Below are positions 11,498-24,302 of a DNA stretch of 64,000 nucleotides, in pieces. The stretch is from Wallemia ichthyophaga EXF-994 (Eukaryota; Basidiomycota; Wallemiomycetes; Wallemiales; Wallemiaceae): contig NW_008806285.1 in NCBI RefSeq assembly GCF_000400465.1, forward strand, positions 1 to 64,000. Reading direction: 5' to 3'. The translations under genes and the position numbers were made by a program. The notes beneath the pieces were generated by a model. That model was not told the DNA's origin. It did not search any database and saw only the letters and a list, made by a program, of their open reading frames with translations. Positions within the stretch are counted from its first letter, which is position 1. Every line of letters begins with the position of its first letter.

Positions 11498-14400
11498 TTA
11501 ATCAACATTGTAATATTGGAAACCAGGTGAATTTGGCTCAGCATTGTCAATAAGCTTCTTAACGTGATCAGGAAGATCCTTGTATTGTTCGCTGGCAGAG
11601 CTGTTCTGGCCTTCAACCTCATAAACTTCAAACTTTTCTAGGTTCAAAGTTTTGCGGAAGTAAGCAGCAGCGCTTAAGAGAACCTCACGTTCATTGAATG
11701 GCAAAGTTCTGTTGAATGCAGTCTCACCACCGAACTGCAAAGCACGTTTCTTGAGGATTTGAGTAAATGGCATTATCTTCTTATCCTTAATCAAACCCTT
11801 TTCAGAAATGATGTTTCTCAGTTTAGCATCATCGAACTTCTTTTCCTTCTCGTCCCAACATGCGCTGGCGTATTCGACACACTCCTCTTGCCAAGCTGGG
11901 TAGGACTTTGCGGTGAAGACCTTCAATGCTTTCTTGGCTTTAGCATCGAAAGCTTCTGGTGTTGTTCCCTTGCCGCCCTTCTTACGTCTTGCCAATGCTA
12001 ACTCCGCATCTCTCATTGTCTTTACTGATGATCTGACGTAGAGGAGACTATCGTAGAGGGTTTGGTCAACTGGTGCAACATCTGGGTAACGCTCGTGCTG
12101 AACACTTCCAGGTAATTTGAGGATATTTTGCCAGATGTGTTCCGAAAAGTGAGGAATGATTGGGGTGATGATGAGTGCTTGGAGCTTGATCCATTCAAGA
12201 ACGAGATCGCCATGCATACCTTCTTCAATGGTGACCTCTCTATACCAGTCTCTAGCTGATTGGAACTCATAGAATCCAGACTTAAGTGCCTCCTTGTAGA
12301 AGGTACCTTCGTAGCTCTTGTATGCCTCATGCACGCAGTGGTTCATTTCGTTGACAAATGCACGGTCGTGGAATGAATCAGCTGGACCGCTTCTGTAAGA
12401 TGACCTGTTTTCAACTACCTCTCTGCACCATTCAGTCAAGGTGTGCAGACGGAGAATAGCGGCATTGGCAGTCTTCTCTTCGAAGTTAGCATCTTCGATA
12501 CCGTCACCAGCGTCTGCCAATGTGAGTCTTGTAGCATCTGCACCGAACTTTTCAACTGCATCTCTAAGAGTGAGGGTGTTTCCGGTTGACTTTGACATCT
12601 TTGCTCCGTTTAACATTAAGTGGCCGTTGGCTCTCATAGATCTTGGCCATTGTTCTTCTGGGAATAAACAAGAGTGGTTGTAGATGGAGAATGAAAGGTG
12701 GTTATTGATAAGGCTGTGAATGGTTAAATTTTTCGCGAAGGATGTTAGACAAAAACTCACTCTTTTCCTGAGGAACGAAGGTCCATCGGGTAGAAGTAGC
12801 TGAATTCCTTTTGAAGTCTCTTCAGATCTTTCTCTTCAATTGAGGACTTTGGTAATGTCTTACCACCGCCAAAGATGTACTCAAATACTTCATCAGTGAG
12901 GTCTTCATGCTTGATTCCCAATTGACCAGGCTTAGTACCCTTTACATCCCCTTGGAGGAGATGAGCGATAGTGTAGTAAGCCATGTAGATGGTTGAGTCA
13001 GTGAGAGATTCGACTAGGTACTGCTTATCCCAAGGTAATCTACTACCCAACCCGAATGATCTAGCACAAGCCCATTGGTTCAACCAGCCAAGGGAATACT
13101 CGAAGCCTAATCTTGTTTCGTTGAAGTAGGTGTTCATTCTCTTGAGTAACTCCATAGACTGAGCTTTCCATCCATCTTCACCGTAGTCCAAGTACCATTG
13201 ATCGCAAAGTGCGACGATACATTCATCACCACTTCTACTCATGACCATACCCTCTGGCTCAGAGTAGGCGATAGCGGTACCGTTCTTGATCATCTCATCT
13301 CTAACTTTGTTCTTGACTTCTTGGACTGGCTGTCCGGTGAATTCTCCCGTAACCATAACACCTCCGTAGAAACCTTCCTTGTAAGCGATTTCCTTTGCTT
13401 CGACGAGGTTTTTAGCATCTTTTGGTGATTGAACCTTAAACTTCTCGCAGAGTGCTTTAGCGGTGAGATCACCGTATGTTGGAGTTTTAAGAACTGGGAT
13501 GATATCATGAGAAACCCATGCTGGGTCAATACCGTAAAACTCTGCCTTCTTTCTCAACTCCATGTAGTTGGCGTAATCGTCTGGAGAGTCCGATGGAACA
13601 GATGTAACAACACCAGTACCCTTAGTTGGCAAAACACTCTCCATAGGAAGCATGAAGATGCGATCGAGAACGGCAAGAGGTGCCTTAAGTGAAGTACCAA
13701 CAATATCGCTACCTTTGATGGTAGCAATCTTGCGAACTTCACCTTCATAAGCAGTGACACCCTGGAAAGCCATATTACGAATAGCTCTTTCAGTTGTGAT
13801 AAAGACTTGATCGTCATTCACTGAAAAGACACCGTATTCGATCTTTGGACCGACATAACAGTTGGTCTGACCATACATAGTCTCTGGACGGAGGGTTGCA
13901 GCAACAAAGAAAGTCTGCTTGTTAGCGAGAGTGGACTTTATCTCCGGAGAAATCTTTTCCGACCACTCTAAAACTTGCATTTTGATACCGGTGTACTCCT
14001 GTGGGCCGACGCCCTCGCCAGAAGATCTGTCGTGGTCCATACATGGTTGACCATCCTTGATAGAGTAGATGGTGTGTCTTTTACCAAACTTGACCTTTTC
14101 AAGGGCCTTGAGTTTGTTCATTTGCCATCTAACGAAGGCATCATAGTAAGGGTTGATATCAGTGGTGATGAATGAGCGTCTCCAGTCAATGCGAGTACCA
14201 AGAGCAGTACAATCAGCCTGTGCAATTGGAGGGAAGTACTCCAACCAAAATTCTGGATCAGAGAACTTGTAACACTCAGCTCTTGGTACACCGAGAGATT
14301 CCATAATTTGGAATTGATATTGGAGACCGGTGTTTTTTGCGGCAACTTTACCCTTTTGAGCCTTATCTTTTCTGTCTGCAGGCTGATCAACGACAGGGCC

Positions 14401-14927
14401 TGTAGGATCAGTTTCTTCGTCAGTCTGGTCTTTGTAGCCAGAGAGGTCTTTTCCGAAGAGTTGAGTTTCACGAACAATCTTGTCTGCGGCGGCCTGAGGA
14501 AGGATAAGTGAGAGAATAGAGGAAATGAAGAGACGGACCTTGATAGGCATACCTGTACAGTGGAAACCTAAGGGAAACAGAGCTCTCTTTCCCTTCATTC
14601 TCTCCCAACCGGTCGCAAATTCAACCTTTGAGATGGAAAAAGCGTGTCCCAAGTGGAGACTACCATTCATATATGGATATGGGAAAGTTGAGAGGTACTT
14701 TGGGTACTTTGCGTGTAACTCATCGACGCTCATGTCCATCAGCTCATTTGGAGGATCGATTTCAAATACTTTGTTATCATTCCACTGCGATTGGATAGAT
14801 TTTTCAATTCCTTTGAGATAATCTCTTTTGTCTGTCTGTTTGGGGCAAATAGAGCAAATGAGCCAGAGATTCTGGATTTAGTCGAAAAGCGCACCTTTTC
14901 CAATTGAATTGGACCTTGAGTAGTCAT
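11498..14927 (-). CDS. LARS1: Cytosolic leucyl-tRNA synthetase
   Basis: Four exons on the minus strand: 14927-14895, 14835-14539, 14493-12761 and 12713-11498, 1092 residues, typical of the eukaryotic/archaeal cytosolic form. It charges tRNA-Leu. The class I signature PYMNGSLHLGH is at about residue 55 and the KMSKS loop (GAKMSKSTGNTL) lies just after the third join. The large CP1 editing domain lies between. The second intron (14494-14538) is 45 bp, in phase 0 and free of stops, so it can be mistaken for coding; the family pattern GMPIK joined to AAADKI shows it is spliced out. Exon 1 codes for only 11 residues (MTTQGPIQLEK). The yeast orthologue CDC60 is cytosolic, and I see no mitochondrial presequence. 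The start lies 92 bp from a divergent small gene. Confidence 0.95.
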
Positions 14928-15019
14928 TCTACGTAGCCTATTCACTATAAATCGAAGAATTTTACTTTTATTTGTTGGTCGTCAAGTCAATCGCTCGCTG
15001 TCTTCTTCACTCCTCGACG

Positions 15020-15371
15020 ATGCCAAAATTATCAAAATTAGAGCGCAAAGCGCAGCCAGAACCTCCAGTGAATCTAGGTTAGTGAGAACTATCATTTCTA
15101 TAAACATCCCTTCTAACTTGCCTCAGGCGACGTCGACGATGGTTTGGACAACAGGCACGAATTGGAAAAGAAGGTTGCTTCCGTTAAGGCTAGAAATAGC
15201 TCAAATGCCTCCCATAAAGGCCTCGGCAGGAAGAAATCTACAAAGCAGCGAACACGCACCTCAAAAGCTGCGGAAAGAGCCGCTGAACACGCCGATAAGC
15301 TCAAGAATAAGCGTTCAGACTCCGAAACTCGCAAGCAAAAAAGGGACAACAGCAAAAGTGTCTGGGAATAA
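15020..15371 (+). CDS. Small basic protein, unknown
   Basis: Two exons, 15020-15077 and 15127-15371 (49-bp intron), 100 residues. I do not recognise the family with confidence. It is very rich in Lys/Arg and polar residues, with basic clusters (GRKKSTKQRTRT, KLKNKRSDSETRKQKRD) and Ala-rich heptad-like segments (SKAAERAAEHADKLKN) that may form a charged helix. Such small nucleolar-looking proteins are often ribosome assembly factors, and an Alb1-like shuttling factor was considered, but no signature residue settles it. The join reads NLGDVDDGLDN. It shares a 92-bp divergent gap with leucyl-tRNA synthetase, which would suit a co-regulated translation role, but that is inference. It converges on UNG1, whose stop is 25 bp away. 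Confidence 0.6.
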
Positions 15372-15395
15372 TTTATTACGTTTAACGTTGTATCA

Positions 15396-16632
15396 TTAGT
15401 TGGACTTGATGTTTTGTACATCTTGAATTGCGTCATTTGTATGCACTTGAGTATCACTCGTAGTTACATCGGCTTTCTCCTCCTCTTTTTCATCCGTTTT
15501 AGGCTTTTTCGCGATTGGTTCATCACTTTTTTCGCCTTGGATAGGTGCTTTGTCAACGCGATCTGCAGATTGAACCATCCAATCGATACCCCTTCCATAC
15601 CTCTCTTTGATCCACTCATCAGCTTGCTTGAAGTGTCCAGTGTTAAAGAATCCCCTGGATGCTGACAACGGAGATGGATGCACCGACGACAGTATCAAGT
15701 GCTTCTTTTTATCTACCTTGGCACCTTCAAGCATCTTTTTCGCCCAATTACCCCAGCAGAAGAATACGATGCCTTTAGATTTGTGTCTATCGGCTAATAC
15801 TTGCAGCACTCTGTTGCATATGTCAAGGCGTAATTGTTAATTCACGCTTATACGCACCTAGTGGTGAACTGTTCCCAGCCCTTGTTACCATGTGATCCTG
15901 CAGTGTCTTTCCGCACCGTTAGAGTGCTGTTGAGAAGGAGAATACCATTCTCTAGGCAAAGTCTTTCAAGGTTTCCGTGGTTTGGAGGTTGGAAACCCGG
16001 ATACTCGTTTCTGAGAGAATGTTAGCACGTTCAAGACATAAAAACACGCCTACTTTAATTCTTTGTATATATTCTGAAGCGAAGGCGGCACGCGTCTACA
16101 TATCGTCAGAAATCAACACGGTCATATCACCAGACTTACACGCCGTGCTTAACTGAGAAAGCCATTCCGTGTGCCTGTCCTGGGCCATGATAAGGGTCCT
16201 GGCCACTGTGATGCGTAAGAGAGGATGAGGTGCGGCGAGAGTGAACACACATGATGCAGCATCTAACGTCGTCGATAGGAGAACGTGACCAATTGTAAAT
16301 AAGTTCTTTTGGTGGATAAATTGTGTACTTTTGCTCCTCTTGCTTCAAAAACTCTTTGAGCTGGATTACGCGTGAACACGGGCGAATCAGAGCAATTACA
16401 GACGCACCCTCTTGAATGAAGGGCTATTAAGGTCCTTCTGTAACGCCTGTACCCATCCAGGGCCAAGGAACTTGTACTCCAAAGCCAGTAGATCACTCGG
16501 TGGCTTTGTTCTGTCGACCGACTCTTTCTCCTCGGTTTCAAGCTTTCTCTTGATAGGCTGAGGAGCTGGTGGAATATTCTCCGTGTTCTTCTTGAAGAAT
16601 TGTGAGATACTCGATTGATTTTTATTTGACAT
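15396..16632 (-). CDS. UNG1: Uracil-DNA glycosylase with PIP box
   Basis: Six exons on the minus strand: 16632-16408, 16360-16251, 16205-16140, 16095-16054, 16010-15858 and 15810-15396, 336 residues. UNG removes uracil from DNA to begin base excision repair. The water-activating loop [13 protein letters not shown] is formed at the second join with its catalytic Asp. [21 protein letters not shown] and the minor-groove loop [12 protein letters not shown] all appear in the usual order. Residues 6-13 (QSSISQFF) match the PCNA-interacting (PIP) box QxxIxxFF, as in nuclear UNG2, and the start has no clear mitochondrial presequence. A Lys/Glu-rich tail of about 50 residues follows the catalytic domain. 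The ATG is 43 bp from the divergent transporter gene. Confidence 0.95.
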
Positions 16633-16675
16633 TGGCAGTTTCTCTTGAAGGTGTTTGTACCCCACCACCAACACC
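16633..16675. promoter_or_regulatory. 43-bp bidirectional gap UNG1 / transporter
   Basis: Between the UNG1 ATG (16632, minus) and the transporter ATG (16676, plus). It contains a CCCCACCACCAACACC run directly against the plus-strand ATG. A related GTTGTTGGTGGTT lies in the SLU7/DOM34 gap. Confidence 0.55.
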
Positions 16676-18424
16676 ATGGACAGCAGACTCGACAATAACG
16701 ACGCTGAGAGCTCAGCACACACGATAGATTCATCTCCACCAGATTCAGAATTCACTGATGAAGAGGCGCAGTTGGGCGATCATCACGACGATTACGGCGA
16801 GCAGCAGCGACTCAGTCTCGTCAGCTACCACGACGAAGAGGAGCATCAGGATTTTGTGCAGAATGCCGATAATGTCGATAATGCCGATAACGCCGACGAG
16901 ACGCTTGCTTCGCCTCTTATTCAGGATTTCAGCTTTAGGAAGAGCTACAAACGGCGCAGAGACCCCTCACGCAGACAAGGCACCCTATCAATACCCTACG
17001 CAAGTTTCAATATACTCAATTCTACCCTTGGTCTTGGTTTTCTGGCTCTACCCAGCGCACTTTCAAAGACTGGCCTCCCACTTGGAATAATCCTGATTAC
17101 CATCATCAGCTTTCTCGCAGCGGGCTCGCATATCGTTCTCGTTAACACTGGCAGATACCTCGGCGTGCGCAAGATCGAGGATGTCGGTGGCGGTGCTCTT
17201 AAGCTTGGCACAAGGGGAAAGGGCATAACAAAGTTGATTGTTAGGATCATTGTCGTCATAACGGGTTTTACATTGGTGGTGTCCTATTTGAAGCATATCA
17301 GGATACTTCTACACCCACTTGCGCTGGCCTGGTTTTCTAGCTCATCCTTACAATCTTCATTCTCCCTCGCTTTATTACCAGCAGTGATGGCTGCACCGTT
17401 TACGCTCACACGATCATTATCTCATGGCACAATCTCGAAAATGTCCATTGTCATCTCACTCACCTATCCTGTTCTACTTGGTTTGGTGGCTAGCAGAACG
17501 ATGAGGTATTCCGAGCTGAGACTGCTCGATTTCCAGATGTACAAAAAGCTTTTGATTCACCATCTCAATTGGAAAGCACTCAAGAAACATGCTGAACAGC
17601 AGGGCATCTGGAGTAGTATTTCCACAATTGCTTTCTCGTTTGCTAGTCAACATCTCACTTTCCCACATCACCGCACAATGCGCAAATCCTCCCAACAAAC
17701 ATTCAACATCACCGTCTTACTAGCCTATTCTTTGATATTCATCTTAGCGTTACCATTTGCGGTCGTGCCTTATGTTGCGTTCGGAGAGTCGACACCAATT
17801 AATATTTTCGATGCGCTTCCATCGCCAAACAATGACGGAGGCGTGGATGCTGCTAGAGTGATGGCTGCTTTAGGCATACTGGGTACATTACCATTTGCAG
17901 TGTACACCACCAGAGAAGCGATACTAAGATTGTTGCACATTGAAACTGAACAAGAAGAGCCAAACAGACGCACGCAGACTATCACAACTGGTGCCATTTG
18001 GATACTTGCTATTGTGTCGGCTAGTATAGGCGATTATACTATCTACCAAACATATATAAATATCGCTAGGCTGACTTGCATAGCTTTGGGATATCTACTT
18101 CCTTGTGAGTCGGTTATAACTTGAAAAAAAACCCCTTCTAACGCTTAAAAGCTGTGTTTTTCGTTATACTCTATCACGTCAAACGACCAGCACCAATCGT
18201 CGTGAGCTCAAACGATGGATTAGTATCAACAGATGCGTTGCTGGCTAGGAAAGAGCGTCAGCTTCAGAAACGGAGGTCGCTTCTCAGACTTTGGTGGGTG
18301 TTATCGTTGATATGCTGTCATAGCTGACAAGTTTTAAAGGCAGGATTTGTTTATTTTCAGTTTATTACCATTCGCGTTCCTTACCACTGCTTATTGCGTA
18401 TATGCGCTTGTAAATCACATATAA
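16676..18424 (+). CDS. Vacuolar-type amino acid transporter
   Basis: Three exons: 16676-18104, 18152-18293 and 18340-18424, 551 residues. It belongs to the amino acid/auxin permease family (fungal AVT, animal SLC38), which moves neutral amino acids across the vacuolar or plasma membrane. A cytosolic N-terminus of about 100 residues is acidic and carries a small repeat (NADNVDNADNADE). The transporter core then opens with YASFNILNSTLGLGFLALPSAL, the usual first-helix pattern, followed by about ten hydrophobic helices. Both introns use AAAG acceptors by frame; for the second, the alternative CAG 4 nt downstream gives a less hydrophobic ending. The last exon supplies a final helix (FIFSLLPFAFLTTAYCVYAL). 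Which AVT paralogue it is cannot be told. UFD2 starts 41 bp downstream on the same strand. Confidence 0.82.
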
Positions 18425-18464
18425 TTCTGTACATTTGCTATTCCAGCCTCTTAATCAAACAGCC

Positions 18465-21400
18465 ATGGGCGACTCAGCACAATCAGACGCAGACAGAGTC
18501 AGTCGGAGCTTTTTAGGAGAAAGGTTTCTGATGAGCGTGAGCAGATCCGTTTAAGAAGACTGGAAAGGCTGGGAACACCTGCAGGATCACCAGCACCACA
18601 GCCAGCGTTAGAGCAGCAGCAGCAACAGTCACAGCCTCAACGCTCACCAGAAAAGAAACCCAAATTCAGTCCAACAATCCCAAATCCCGCACCTTCTCGC
18701 GTCTCAGCACAGCAAAGACAGCCACCACAGCCAAAGCCATCGACAAGCTCACCGAAGCCAACTCTCGAGCCAGCGCAGTGTGGAATCGAGGAGTGGGAGA
18801 GCAGGGCTATTCAAGCATCTCTCAAAGTCACTATCGATGTAGGCGTCGTTTCACTACCTTTGTCACGCTCACCAGAATCCACAGGTGCAAATAGCAGATG
18901 CGACATCCTGGACTGTGAGCTATCTGAAGCCACTGCTGAACGAGTTGCACGACGAGCAGCCGAATCACCCTGCACTTAAATCGAAAAGACTCACTCCAGA
19001 TCTCATCGACCAGGCTTTGATTGCACGACTCAACCTCGATCCAAACGCTATGATGGATGACGCTGAAATGCTTACTGTTATCGCTAGCTTGCCGGCTAAC
19101 CAGACAACTTTCGAGTATCTTGTTGGCGCTTGGAGAAGAGCGCGTGGTCAAGCACTCCAATTGTCCAAGATCAATTACAGCCAATCAGACAAAGATAGAG
19201 GTATGGCACTCATCAACAAGCTTAAAGACTTACTGCTTAGCTATATCGGCTTGACTATCCAAGATGCAACTATGTTTGTCCAGACTTCAGAAAAACCAAG
19301 CGGCGCTGTTGAATTCTTGCAAATTCTCATTCCTGAAGAAACTAGCTCAGATCCATATGGTGATGATCGCGTCGGTAGAGTTGTCTCTCCAGAGCTGCAT
19401 AAAGTCTCTCCTGTTGATCTACTTTCTGAAATAGTCAGACGCTTCGACGGCGATGGTTTGGAGGATGTCATTGGTCCAGTTATACAACTTACAGCAGCCC
19501 AGGCCAAGGGTTTGGATCTTACCGGTATTAAGTGGAGATCAGTTATCACTGCTATCGAAACACTCTTACAGTTCAAACCTATTGCAGCAATCTTCACAAC
19601 CCTTCCTTCATTTATACCTAGTCCTGCCAATGCTAAGACTATCGAAAGTGAATCATTACTAGGTCCAATGATCAGTTTATCTACTTTCTCAACCTCTGCA
19701 CCTAATATTGCAAAGCTTTACTTCTCAGATGCTTCATTGGAGCGTGAATATCAATCACCAATCACGCAAAACACCCTCAGATCTACTCTCGAATCACTCC
19801 AGAGCAGCTTATTTGGTATTTTCAATGTTTTGGTCAGAGCTTCTCCACAGTCTAGAGAGAAGGTGTTAGATTTCTTCGCCACGGCTGCAAATGTCAACTC
19901 CCATCGTGGCGCTATGCGTGTCGATCCAAAGCGCGCTTCTGGTGATGGATTTGTATTCAATTGTCAAGTTATACTTTCTAGATTTGCTGACCCTTTCATG
20001 GACGCTACGTTCTCAAAGGTGGGCTCAGTTGTCGATTCATTCAAAATACTAATAATCTTAATCAGATAGACAAGATTGATCCAAAGTACTTCTGTCATTC
20101 AAAGCGTCTGGATATCTCAGATGAAACAAAGATAAAAGCTGACAAAAGTGAATCTGATGCCTACTACAACGAAAACTCTAAAGAAGGTGAGACAATCATT
20201 TCCGTTTGTGCGAGTTAGCTAACACACTCAAGACAAACCTGTCAACTTTATTAGCGAAATTTTCTACTTGTGTCTTGCATTCCATTACCTCGGCTATCAC
20301 TGTGCGCAGCGTCAATCAGGCAGTCTTAAAAAGCACATTGATATGGTTGAGCCTCAGCTCAAATCTCAGAGAGAGCAACTTTTGAATGACCCTCGCTTTG
20401 CTCCAGGTACACCGGGTAGAATGTTTGCAGAGAAGCAGCTCGAGAAACAAGAAGTTTTACTCAAGGAACGCAAAGCTGCTGTTGCTTCTTCATGGATTCA
20501 ACTAGATGATCCTTCTTCGATGTACAGAATCTTGGGATTCTACTCGTTCGCGACTACTTGGATTGTGAGATTCGTAGATCCATCCCATCAACATCCTCAA
20601 AAGCTCATCAGCTTACCACTACCCGAAGAAATTCCAATCGAGTTCAAGATGTTGCCCGAATACATCTTAGAATCTACAGTCGATTTCTTCATTCAATTGA
20701 CAAGGCATCAGCCACATCTTCTTGAAAGCTCAGGTAAAGAAGAATTGATGAATTTCTTGGTCACCTTTGTCTGTACTCCAAAGTATATTGGAAATCCATA
20801 CAGTCGCAACAAGATAGTTGAAATCATGTGGAATGGTACTCACCCATATGGGTACTCAAGAAGCGGTGTATTGAGTGACAGCATCAACTACCATAAACTC
20901 TCATTAGAGCATTTGATGCCATCACTCATGTCATTCTATATTGATGTCGAACGCACAGGTGTCTCTAGTCAATTTTACGACAGATTAAATGTTCGCTACA
21001 ACATCGCCAGACTTCTTAAAGTGATTTGGAACAATCCAACACATCGTGACAAACTCAAACAAGATACAATGAATAGCGAAAAGTTTGTCAGATTTACTAA
21101 TTTGGTTATGAACGACTCAACGTATTTATTGGATGAAGCTTTGGGTAAGTTGGCATCAGTAAGACACTATGAAGATGAAATTGCGTCACCTGGATTCTCG
21201 AACAAGCCTGATAATGAGAGAGAGGAGATGGTACAATCGTTGCAAGAGTCAGGTAGAGCTGCCGGTAGCTATATTGCTTTGGGTGGAGAATCAGTCAGAT
21301 TACTCAAGTCTTTCACATCAGAAGCCAAAGCTGCCTTCATGGCACCAGAGATTGTTGACAGATTGGCAGCAATGCTTTGCTACAACCTCGATGCATTAGC

Positions 21401-22018
21401 TGGTCCACGCTGTCAAGAGTTGAAAGTAAATAATCCCGAAAAGTATGGATGGAGACCTAGACAACTTCTCAATGATATTATTGACATATTTATTAATCTA
21501 CACGATTGCAAGGAGTTCGTTGAGGGTGTTGCAAAGGATGGCAGAAGTTACTCAAAGGCACTGTTTGAACGTGCAGCCGGCATTCTCAGGCGCAAAGCTA
21601 TTAAGACTGATCAAGAGGTAGACCTAATGGCTCGATTTGTCAGTCACGTTGAGCAAGTCAGAGCTGAGATGATGGAAGAGGATGAGGCTGATATTCCAGA
21701 AGAATATCAAGGTAAGTCTGAATTAAATAATCGACTTAAATAACACATATCTTAGACATGATTATGGCGACACTTATGCGCGATCCAGTCATCTTGCCTG
21801 GCTCAAACGCTGTACTGGACAGATCAACAATCAAGAGTCATTTACTTTCTGACAGTACAGATCCATTCAACAGATCGCCACTAACAATAGATCAAGTAGA
21901 GCCACACACCCAACTCAAAGCAGAAATAGACGACTGGGTGGCCAAACGCAGACAGGCTAAATTAGATGAGATGACAAAAGCTACAAATGCCAATGATGTA
22001 TTACCACCACAGAATTGA
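18465..22018 (+). CDS. UFD2: Ubiquitin conjugation factor E4
   Basis: Six exons: 18465-18497, 18545-18838, 18885-20018, 20066-20186, 20233-21711 and 21756-22018, 1107 residues. UFD2 extends ubiquitin chains on substrates of the UFD/Cdc48 pathway. Exon 1 codes only [11 protein letters not shown] and joins to [10 protein letters not shown], the usual first helix. A Pro/Gln-rich linker follows, then the long helical Ufd2 core. The C-terminal U-box is in exon 6: [23 protein letters not shown], with the Pro and hydrophobic E2-contact residues in place. The U-box has no zinc cysteines, as expected. The fourth intron ends in an AAG acceptor. The first intron (18498-18544) is easy to miss because an open frame runs partly through it. 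Confidence 0.93.
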
Positions 22019-22393
22019 ATGATGATAAATGAAATTTCTACATTCCAAGCATTTTAGTTAGTGAAAATTATCACATGCCACCTAGCCATAAGGAAGGTAT
22101 TCAAATGAAAGAATCTAGTTAGTGTGATCTCATCTTTGACGATGGAGTATTCATACCCTTGTCTTAACTAGTTTTAGCACGCGTTTGAGTTTAGCAGTCT
22201 TTAAAGATGTTCAAATAAGCCATCTTCAAACCTCATCTTCATCTTCACGCTCATTCAATCTTTAATCTAAGCCTTCTCTTTAGACTATCATCCAAAGACT
22301 TTCTTATAAGTTCATTTGTCAAGTCACTCGTTACAGCAAAGACAAGTAAATAGTGAAGCGATTCGTATCTCTTTATAACGTAAAATAAAAGCG
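22019..22393. other. Intergenic region
   Basis: 375 bp between UFD2 and the SH3 membrane protein gene, both on the plus strand. It is T-rich and pyrimidine-rich toward the right end (CTTCATCTTCACGC and similar), as in many fungal promoters. No gene seen. Confidence 0.5.
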
Positions 22394-24104
22394 ATGTCCA
22401 ACAAATTAATGAAGAAGCAAGTGAGTTTCAATGTTGAGTGTTGGCTTGATTATGTCTGACTATCATAGGTTGCCGGCACCGCTGGATCAGCAGTCGGCAC
22501 TACAGCAGGTGGAGGAGGTAGTGGCTCATACAATGATGGATCCTACCACGGTGTTGGTGCACAAAGCGGCCCAGCTGCAGGTGCTGGCACAGGCGCTTCG
22601 ACGGGCTCAACAACTGGTGCTCAATCTGGAGCAGCTGGCATCGGTCCAGGTCCAGCTGCAGGTGGAACCACAGGCAAGGCTACAGGAGGTACCACAGGAT
22701 CAACAACTAGCGGATCATCAGGATCATCAAGCGATACTGACACAACTAGCTCTTCCAGTAGCTCAGATACGGATGATCCAGCAGATTCATCAAAGGCCCC
22801 TGTTACAGCCGGTAGCACCAACTCTGGCGTCAAGCAGCCAGCTGACGATCCACCTGCCAATGAGGATGAAACACCAGACAATGAGATCACGATACCAGAC
22901 GATGATAAACCAACTGAAAGTGAAAAAGACGCATCCGAGTCTATCACTAACTCAATCGTCCACTCTATGTCCTCTTCATCACAGTCAGCTTCTCCAACAG
23001 CAACACCGTCCATGTCTGCATCGGAGGAGGAAAAAGACGAAGATGACAACAAGGGTTTAAAGATCGCTTTGCCTATCATCCTTGGTCTATTGTTTATTCT
23101 GTTCTTGATCTGGGTTGGTAAGCGTGTCGTCAAGAAGAAGTTTGCTGGTAAAAAGAACAAGCCAACAAACATCGACTTCAATGATGCCGCTAAAAGTCAA
23201 GAAACACTTGATGAGGTGAGTTTCTATTTTGTTGATAATTGTCTTACTAATCTATGTTTCGCAGAAATCACCATTGCCTCCACCAGGATTTGCAGGCGCT
23301 GGTGCACCATTGTTAGACCGTAGGGGAAGCACTCATTCATCATACAATGGTGCTCCTCCATTGATGCATGCCAACTCAACAGGCAGCCACGGCGATTACT
23401 TGAGTGCATACAACCCTAACATGTCAACATACAGCTTTAACAACCTTGGTGGACAAAGACGTCAGGCATCGCCAGTTCCTCCATATGGTCAACACCCACA
23501 CAATGGAATGTCGAGATCAATGTCAACTAACTCATACCAAAACGGTCCACCACCACCACAACCACAAAGACCTGGTCCACCACAGTCTAACCCATCAGCA
23601 CCACATTTGCCTGCACTAGCTATACCTGATCCGGAATTGATTCCACTCCCAAGTCCACCACCAAGCGTTTACTCAATGAACCAAATACCAAGCTCACCTC
23701 CAAGACCTGACCAGCAACAACAGTTCAGAGACCCATTCAGAGATCCACCACATAGACAGCAAACAAACAGATCATCCATTGTACCACCCTTACACATCAG
23801 ACCACCGGGCGCAGTCAGAGCTAGGGTATCATTCAAGCCTACTGCCGGTGATGAGCTCTCCATACAGAAGGGAGAGGATGTACAGGTCATCAAGAGATTC
23901 TCTGATGGATGGGCTGAAGTTAAGGCATTGGCTAGTGGCAGAACGGGAGTAATTCCGTTACAGATTCTGGATGACCAGCCTACTACGCCAATGAGCTACG
24001 GACCTCAATCATCCAACAGCTCCCCAAGTAACTATCAAGCGCCTTCTCAGTCCATGTCTCAGCCTCAAGGCTTCCCATCTGCACCGCCATCCAACTTTCA
24101 ATGA
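22394..24104 (+). CDS. Single-pass membrane protein, C-terminal SH3
   Basis: Three exons: 22394-22420, 22469-23215 and 23265-24104, 537 residues. Residues 10 to about 200 are low-complexity: first Gly/Ala/Thr/Ser, then Ser/Thr with acidic patches, the composition of a heavily O-glycosylated extracellular stalk. A single membrane helix lies at about 207-227 (IALPIILGLLFILFLIWVG), followed by basic stop-transfer residues. The cytosolic half is Pro/Gln/Ser-rich and ends with an SH3 domain at about 445-500 (RARVSFKPTAGDELSIQKGEDVQVI, DGWAEVKA, GVIPLQIL). I see no N-terminal signal peptide, so the helix may act as a signal anchor. The plan recalls fungal surface sensors such as Fus1- or Sho1-like SH3 proteins and basidiomycete SH3-TM proteins. 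The true orthologue is not clear. Confidence 0.8.
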
Positions 24105-24302
24105 GCTAAATTCTTTTTGACTTGTTATTCTAATAAATTAATTATATTATAAATAATTACATGTTTCACTAGCGCGAGTTTTCTGAGACCGAATGTAGAA
24201 TTTATCTACTTATACAACAATAAGATAAATGAAAAAGCATTTGAAAAGCTTCCTTGATGTAAATAATTTGAAGTGGATATCTGATATTACTAGTATCTGC
24301 GC

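Noticed and set aside
22431-23181. Long Gln/Leu-rich plus frame and Ser/Val-rich minus frame
   Set aside because: Both are shadows of the low-complexity Gly/Ser/Thr stalk of the SH3 membrane protein.
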